Source: Hydrangea macrophylla (taxonomy: Eukaryota > Streptophyta > Magnoliopsida > Cornales > Hydrangeaceae). From it: 64,000 bases of DNA. This document shows, piece after piece, positions 57,208 to 64,000 of the stretch. Positions within the stretch are counted from its first letter, which is position 1. Each line of letters begins with the position of its first letter. The stretch spans positions 32,423,850 through 32,487,849 of the forward strand of contig CM066991.1 in NCBI GenBank assembly GCA_033977485.1, in the 5' to 3' direction. The notes beneath the pieces are model-generated. The model was not told the origin of the DNA. It was given only the letters and a program-made list of their open reading frames with translations, and did not search any database. A program made the position numbers and the translations under genes.

Positions 57208-58687
57208 TGATGGAAAAACGGTTTAAAATTAGAAGTTTAAACGTGCAGGGGAAAAAAAACAAGTTATAAAACTTATTGGCATGCCCGGATCTACTACCCG
57301 TCAACTCTATAGATGCGCACAAGAGGGGACAAGAGTTATACCTTACGGTCTTGAACCCAATTCTAAAATCTCTGACTTCCAGTAGCCTCCACTAGATGGT
57401 CTTCACTCTTATGACTCCTATGGATGCTCGCAGGAAGGGGCTTGGATTGGTGGGATCCCTAATGGAGAGGATAGAGAAGGTTTTGGGGCTCTAAAATAGT
57501 TTCTGCAGCTTCAGACGTTCAAAACAACGATCAACTTTTTCCAGAACGCTACTGCCCTATATATAGATTCCCAGAACCGACCTAGCTCTCGAGCGATCGA
57601 AGTGCCTTCGATTGATTGAACATTCGATCGATCGAACATGTCTAGACTTCAATCGATCGAGACAACTTCGATCGATCGAATGTCTTGACATCATCCTCAT
57701 ATGCCTTTCCAAGCATCCTAGCGGAGCTAAGAGTGGGACCTCCTAGGCTCTTTATTGTTGGCTCAGACCAAATGTTAATTCCCATGACCAAACTCTTTGA
57801 TCAGCAAGTTAACCAACTGGTCAGTTAACGTTTACTCCACTTTAAAACGATAACTGAACTCCAACGCAAAAGAACATATCCGAAGCGATAACTAGACTTG
57901 TATGTTGTACTAATATCCCTCTACCTTCAGCATTCGCAATCATATTCAGGTAGTCGGATAAACAGTTACTGTCAACGTGAATCATGATTACTTCTTATAA
58001 TCCTTGAGTCCCATTCACCTCTCATGATTACCAAACATGTTGATAACTCTTATCAACAAGACTGCAGTACTCAGTAATCAACTTGGTGACATACTCAAGG
58101 GAATGCTTACTCTGTATCAGAGGGTAGATTCTATCTTGACAATATATGTTCACAACCCTATGTACATGACATACCCAAGATACCCAGGTGTTGATCTTTT
58201 ATAGACCTCACTGATTGGTAAGTCAAAGCAGCCATATCCATAGTCTGTGTTCATAATCGTCTCAAGATTGAGAACACGTACCTTATACAAGTTATGAGTT
58301 CCTATTGACTGTTTGACAGTCTTGAGTGTCAATAGGAAAACTCAGGTCCGTCAATGCACTATAAGTACTAGCATATCAACTAAGAGTTACACTCTAGTGA
58401 TTAAGATTCATCACTCCATCCAATGGTAGTCAATCATGCTACAGTGTATACCTGATGAGATATCCAGTCTCATCATCCACTGTGACAAGTTCTAAGTATC
58501 AAAGGATAGTAATTCGTATCTCACTTGATTGTATCTCATACACACAAGAATTACCTACTATGATACCTAAGGATTAACAATCATCTCATAAAAGAAATAT
58601 ACATAATGAAATGTAAAGCTGATATCCATATATTAAAATGTCAATGTCTCATACATAAAGTAATGGTTTAGGGGCACAAACCCAACA
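57208..58687 (-). repeat. 5-prime LTR of copia element (1480 bp)
   Basis: On + it begins TGATGGAAAAACGG and ends AACCCAACA. Shows the uninterrupted site of the CACTA-type insertion. Confidence 0.93.
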
Positions 58688-59048
58688 AAGACATAGTTCA
58701 GGGAAACAAGGGATAAAACCATATATGTAAATGCATAACCGAACTGGAAGATGCTATGCTATGAGAATGGTATGTAATGCATATGATATATGATATACTC
58801 TGTAATGTCTAGTTCTATAGTCTTCGCATGAACTAGTGTTGTGGGGTGTGCCACTCCAAGTGGACTTGTGTTGTGCATGTGCTTTGACTCTATTGCAACG
58901 GTTGACTTGGACAAGGGTGCTAAGGTTCTAAAAAAATCTGGGCCTTGGGTGTAAAATTCTTGAATTCTGGGAAGTGTGCTTTGCGAGCGACTATACTCGG
59001 ATGTGCGATCCCCATGGAAGATAGCCGAAGATGAAGGATAGCCAATGA

Positions 59049-59370
59049 ACATGGAAGCCCTAAGATGAAGGATATATGGAAGCTCTGAGATATCAAGTGA
59101 CGGACATGGAAGCCCTAAGATGAAGGACATGGAAGCCCTGAGATAATCGACGAACATGAAAGCCATAAGATGAAGGATATGAAAGCCCTAAGATGAAGGA
59201 CATGGAAGCCCTAGATTTCAAGTGACAGACATAGAAGCCCTAACGATGGACATGGAAGCCCAAGATTTCAAGCGACAAACATGGAAGCACTGAGATGTTT
59301 GAAAGACGTGAAAGATCTAAGATGAAGGACATAGAAGCCCTGAGATAATTGACAGAAGTGGAAGCCCTAA
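59049..59370. repeat. Minisatellite in element 6
   Basis: About fifteen variable copies of a 21-27 bp unit with ACATGGAAGCCCTAAGATGA. Element 3 has no such array at the matching place. Confidence 0.9.
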
Positions 59371-59399
59371 GAAATCGGGGAGTAGTCTGGTGATGTTTC

Positions 59400-60000
59400 A
59401 ACCGTTGGCTGATTCTTGTGGTGATCAATCCGGAAAGCCAGTTTGGGCTTTTGGGAGTCGATTTTTTGTGTTTTCTTTAACTGGGGATGGTAGGGTACTC
59501 TCTGCGAATCTTGACTATTTATCTTTTGACCAAAAACAAGGATTCACCTCCGAACCTCTTATGGTTGATCAAATCTTACTACGATTGGTCCGAAGAGCCG
59601 ATTCGGGCTTCCAAGAGTCAATTTATTTATGTGTTTTCTATGTTCGGGATAGTCCAAACCCTCTGGGAATCTCTCTTGACAATTTATGCTCTCTTTTTAC
59701 CAAGAACCAGGATTCACTTCCGAACCTCTTATGGTTGATCAAATTTTGTAATGATCGGTCCAAAAAAGTTGATTCTGGCTTCTAGGAACAAATTTCTTTC
59801 TATGCTTTCTCTACTGGGCATATTTCAAACACTGTGGGAATCTCTCCTGACTGCTTATCCTCACTATTGATCAAGAACCAAGATTCACTTCTGAAGCTCT
59901 TACGGTTGATCAAATTTTATAATGATAGGTCTAAAAAGCTGATTCGCGCTTTTAGGAGCCAATTTCTTTCTATGTTTTCCTAATAGTGATGGTCGAATAG
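59400..60000. repeat. About 168 bp tandem repeat in element 6
   Basis: Copies with AA(C/G)CA(A/G)GATTCAC at about 59537, 59705 and 59873, each followed by TTATGGTTGATCAAAT. It corresponds to the 153 bp array of element 3 at 19556-20150. Confidence 0.8.
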
Positions 60001-60412
60001 ACTTTTAGACTATTGAGGATAAAACCTTGTCAATCTTGACTGCAATGGGCCTCTGGGGCTAATCGGAGCCTGAAACAAGCTGAAACGGGCCAAAATAGAG
60101 AAAAACATGCTAAAATAGGGCAAAGTAGAATGAAGCGAGGCTCATGGAGGGCAGTGCTATGATGGCACTGCGCCACTACCACGGTAGCACTGGCTAGCAA
60201 AATTCCATGATTGTATAGTTAGAGTTTAGAGCTCTAAAGGCTCATTCTTGGCCACTTTAGGGTGATTTTTAAACCAAAACACATCAAAAACCAGTTTGTA
60301 CACGGCCAGATGAGTAAACTTTTCCCACAATTGAAATTTTAATTGGTGTCTTGTTTTTCTCCAAATTTTAAGAAGAAAGTTTGGTTCCAAATTCCATTTT
60401 CTTTGTAGATTT

Positions 60413-62542
60413 ATGTCTCTAAGCTCGAGTAGGCTCTCTAAGAAGGCCAAGGATCGAGTACGGGTCGAGGCCAACCCCCAGAGTTGGTTTTATGAGACCC
60501 CAAACATCATCTTTTCATTGCAGATCTAGAGAGTCAGGTATACGATACTTTCAACAGTTTAGGACTATTTATGTGCATTGTGCTAGCTTTGTGAACTATA
60601 GTGTGCATCTAGAAGTCGTCGAAAGTTAGTTTTCTGCTCATTTGTTAATTTTGCGAAGCTGGCCTTTAGGGTTATGAATAGTGATTGTGTGCCTATTTTT
60701 CGTATTTTTAATTTGTACAGGTGCCGGATGTGGTATTGAAGGGCCACGGTAGTCTCGCTTATGCTTTCATGTGGTATACCTAGGTATCATTCACCGTTCA
60801 GAAAGTGGTTAATGAGGCGAGGTTCGGCGGCATCCTTCGCCTTGTTTTAAAAAGTACGAATGATCTGGTGCATTTTCATGCTCCTGTTGAGAGGTGGTGG
60901 GACACCACCAATACATTCCATCTTCTCTTTGGTGAGATGACGATGACACCTTTTGACTTTTCAATGATTACCTGCTTAAGGGTTGACGGGAAGTGCCTAA
61001 TTTTGAATTATTTTTATGAGATTGATCCTGAGTTGTTGAGACATTGATTGGGGCCATTCCTCAGAATCTGGAGGGGCATTGATTCACTTATGGCTGGCTC
61101 TATCGGGCCAACAAAAAGGAGAGGCACAACCTGAATGATCATCAACTGTTACGGGTCTTTCTTCTGTAGCCTTTGGCTGTTCAATCTTTGTGATGCAAAA
61201 TGAGCAGGTGAGTCTGAGGCTCATTTCCTGCTTGGCAGACATCGACGAGATTCCTTCTTATGACTGGGGCGGTGCAGTCTTAACTCTTCCCTATAAACAA
61301 ATGGGCGAGGTTTCTCGTGGTGACATCAAATCGACCGGAGGGTTTTGGTGAGCTTGGGAAGTATACCCTGCATCTTTCCTCTTTTAACTTTTGTTTCCCT
61401 TGATTCTACTTTCTGAATCTTATTCTCTCTATGTAGCTTTGGATCTTAGAGCACCTGAAGATGTTAGCTCCTTCTCCTACTAACGAGTCAGGCAAGAATG
61501 AGGACGGCAAGGCTCCTGTACCTTTGTTCTCCCGGGGCTTGCAATGGCAAAGGGATGTTGTTGGGGTCAAGAGCAGGGCCCACTGCATTATTCTACTGAG
61601 GAATGTCATATCTGAGCAGACTACAACTGGCATTGAGTGGACACCTTGGGAGAGAATTTCCTATGCTGCCCTTACGGAGATTCTGGCGATCAAGCCACTT
61701 ACTTCCAGCTCATTTTTGATGGAGAAATCTGATAGCAGACAATGGTACCTTGGTGAGTGAGTGTCTCAACAGGTGATTGGTGGACCGAGGTATTACGTTC
61801 CTTGTAGTCCTCCCATGATGTATGCAGATGACCTTTCTTCTGTTGCTCTAAGGACGGCTTTAACTGGCACTGATGCTTGGGACCACTTCTGTTCCGAGGC
61901 TGGCTATGAGATCTACCATGGCCGATTTTTTATGCCCAACTTTCCACTCCTGGATGTGAGTTTTCTTTTTGTTTAACAATTTTGTCTCTATTCGTCACCT
62001 ATGTTTTTGACTCATTTTCCTAGCTTGTTTTGTGCCTACAGATTCGTGGGCTGTATAGGAGGCATGCTTCTCCATCCGCTAACCCTATCCTTCCTTGGGA
62101 CTGGACCATCAACATTTTGGGTACTGATGGCTCCCCCTAGCGTATGGAGGTGCCACGAGTCACGTGTAGCAATCCTACCTAACCAATAGGCGTCCTCAAT
62201 GTCCTCTAGAGTTATGCTGAGGAGGGTCATGCCCTAGAAGCTAGCCTACACTCCTTGGTCCTCATACGAGACCATAGGGTATGTCTTTAATTTTGTGCTT
62301 CCTAAGGTTATGAGATTCAAATCCTTGACAGATGGATGGTATGCGGCAATTTGCCACCAATCACATGGCGTCCTTGGTATGTTTCTGACTCGACTCCATT
62401 CTTGTACTTTTGTTGGTTCATGGCTGACCATTTCTATTTTATCTATGTGTGCAGTATCGTGGGTGTTGCACCAGCTTGTCAAGGTCCAAGCCTAAGCGCA
62501 GGACCAGCAAAAGACCCTTGCCGACATAGACTCCAGGCTGCC
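60413..62542 (+). pseudogene. PMD gene copy 1 of element 6 (six exons, broken)
   Basis: Exons match those of element 3: about 60413-60537, 60721-61360, 61437-61955, 62042-62277, 62332-62376 and 62455 to about 62542, with GT...AG borders at each. Exon 3 (519 nt, 173 codons) keeps the length lost in element 3 but has an in-frame TGA at 61758. Exon 2 has a TAG near 60781, an indel near 61033 and TGA near 61348. PMD wording: WWDTTNTFHLLFGEMTMTPF and YDWGGAVLT. The exon 6 end is lost at the duplication join. Confidence 0.85.
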
Positions 62543-64000
62543 CTGGGGCTAATCGGAGCCAGAAACGAGCTGAAACGGGCAAAAAATAGAGCAAAACGGG
62601 CTAAAATAGAGTGAAGCAGAACGAAGTGGGGCCCATGGAGGGCAGTGCTGTGATGGCACTGCGCCACTACCACGGTAGCACTGGCTAGCAAAATTCCATT
62701 ATTGTATAGTTAGAGTTTTTGAGCTCTAAAGGCTCGTTCTTGGCCACTTTGGGGTGATTTTTAAACCAAAACACATCAAAAACCAGTTTGTACACGGCCA
62801 GATGAGTAAACTTTTCCCACAATTGAAATTTTGATTGGTGTCTTGTTTTTCTCCAAATTTCAAGAAGAAAGTTTGGTTCCAATTTCCATTTTCTTTATAG
62901 ATTTATGTCTTTAAGCTCGAGTAGGCTCTCTAAGATGTCCAAAGATCGAGTAAGGGTCGAGGCCAACCCCCGGAGTTGGTTTTACGAGACCCCAAATGTC
63001 ATCTTTTTATCGCAGATCTAGCGAGCCAGGTATACAAAACTTTTATCAGTTTAGGACTATTTTTGTGCATTGTGCTAGCTTCGTGAACAATAGTGTGCAT
63101 CTAGAAGTCGTCGGAAGTTAGTTTTATGCTCATTTGTTAATTTTACGAAGCTGGCCTTTAGGGTTATGAATAGTGATTGTGTGCCTATTTTTCCTATTTT
63201 TAATTCGTACAGGTGCCGGATGTGGTCTTGAAGGGCCGCAGTAGTCTCGCTTATGCTTTCATGTGGTATACCTAGTTATCATTCACCGTTCGGAAAATGG
63301 TTAATGAGGCGTGGTTCGGCGGCTTCCTCCGCTTGGTTTTAAAGAGTACGAATGATCTAGTGCATTTTCATGCTCTTGCTGAGAGGTGGCGGGACACCAC
63401 TAATACAATCCATCTTCTCTTTGGTGAGATGACGATGACACCTTTTGACTTTTCAATGATTACCTGCTTAAGGGTTGACGGGAAGTACCTGATTTTGAAT
63501 TATTTTTATGAGATTGATCCTGAAGCTGTTGAGACATTGATTGGGGCCATTCCTCAGAATCTGGAGGGGCATCGATTCACTTATGGCTGGCTCTAGCGGG
63601 CAAAGGAAAAGGAGAGGCACAACCTGAATGATCATCAACCGTTGTGGGTCTTTCTTCTGTAGCCCTTGGCTATTCAATCATTGCGATGCAAAATGACCAG
63701 GTGAGTCTGAGGCTCATTCCCTGCTTGGCAGACGTCGACGAGATTCCTTCTTATGACTGGGGCGGTGCTGTCTTAACTCATCTCTATAAACAAATTGGTG
63801 AGGTTTCTCGTGGTGACATCAAATCGACCGGAGGGTTTTGGTGAGCTTGGGAGGTATACCCTGCATCTTTCCTCTTTTAACTTTTGATTCCCTTGATTCT
63901 ACTTTCTGATTATTATTCTCTCTATGTAGCTCTAGAACTTCGAGCACCTGAAGATGTTAGCTCCTTCTCCTACTAACGAGTCAGGCAAGAATGAGGACTG
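62543..64000 (+). pseudogene. PMD gene copy 2 of element 6 (partial, broken)
   Basis: Exon 1 around 62905-63028, exon 2 at 63213-63852, exon 3 from about 63930 to the window end. Shares with copy 1 a TAG near 63273 (after WYT) and a TGA near the end of exon 2 (GFW-stop-AWE), so those stops predate the duplication. It keeps IDPEAVETLIGAIPQN where copy 1 has an indel. Confidence 0.82.

Larger units (their letters stand above)
48423..58687 (-). mobile_element. Ty1/copia retrotransposon with CACTA-type insertion in its 3-prime LTR
   Basis: LTRs with TG(T/A)TGG...CCAACA ends at 48423-51508 and 57208-58687, flanked by perfect 5 bp duplications AAGAC (48418-48422 and 58688-58692). On - the order is gag, protease, integrase, RT, RNase H; integrase before RT defines copia. 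10.27 kb as found, about 8.6 kb without the insertion. Sampled LTR stretches are about 97% identical. Wording of the RT and integrase is closest to the Tork/Angela branch, which is only a tentative call. Confidence 0.94.
58688..64000 (-). mobile_element. Element 6: remnant of an element-3 relative, right end outside window
   Basis: From 58693 the sequence follows the region just inside the left LTR of element 3 (ATAGTTCAGGG matches 19095; the block GGGGTGTGCCACTCC matches near 19240), then the tandem array, the GC-rich block and the antisense PMD gene in the same orientation. The few bases left of the copia element (GGGGAATCAGACCAAGAC, to 48422) also match 19077-19094, so the copia element landed in this remnant. 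The junction with element 5 is at about 48395-48410. No LTR or gag-pol of element 6 is in the window. Confidence 0.8.
60053..64000. repeat. 2.49 kb tandem duplication of the PMD cassette
   Basis: CTGGGGCTAATCGGAGCC at 60053 recurs at 62543, and GTGCCGGATGTGG at 60721 recurs at 63213, an offset of 2490-2492 bp. The second unit is cut by the window end. The join follows exon 6 of the first copy. Confidence 0.9.

Overview
This window is plant nuclear DNA, most likely from a dicot, made almost entirely of transposable elements. I see no intact host gene, no rRNA gene and no convincing tRNA gene. The evidence is Ty3/gypsy and Ty1/copia LTR retrotransposons with plant-type primer sites, a Stowaway-like MITE, a CACTA-type element and plant mobile domain (PMD) sequences. 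Nearly every reading frame is broken by stops or frameshifts. Many of the stops are TAG or TGA where the family expects Gln, Arg or Trp, as expected from C-to-T decay of methylated DNA.

Layout. (1) 1-8222: element 1, a Tekay/Del-like chromovirus on +, cut by the left window edge. (2) 9285-39218: element 2, a Tat-lineage Ty3 element on + with perfect ATATT target duplications; its pol has lost most of the integrase. Downstream of pol it carries an antisense extra ORF of the 'putative gypsy type transposon' kind. (3) 15611-35960: element 3, a 20.35 kb Ogre-like Tat element on -, nested inside the antisense ORF of element 2. It has 3.3 kb LTRs, a tRNA-Arg-like primer site, two RNase H domains and, antisense to gag-pol, a six-exon PMD gene followed by a second ORF resembling DUF7745. 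(4) 39224-43440: non-coding repeat, a 254 bp Stowaway-like MITE, a copia LTR fragment and element 4, a truncated Tat relative on -. (5) About 43440-48405: element 5, a broken Ty3 element on + with two unrecognised ORFs upstream of gag. (6) 48423-58687: a Ty1/copia element on - with perfect AAGAC target duplications; one LTR holds a 1.66 kb CACTA-type insertion. (7) 58688-64000: element 6, a remnant of an element-3 relative whose PMD cassette is tandemly duplicated in a 2.49 kb unit.

Order of events read from nesting: element 2 (LTRs about 91% identical by eye) was hit by element 3 (LTRs about 96%). The copia element (LTRs about 97%) landed in element 6 and was then hit by the CACTA-type element. 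The most interesting content is the antisense, spliced PMD cassette, present three times with the same exon-intron layout, and the fact that the two nested Tat elements carry unrelated antisense cargo.
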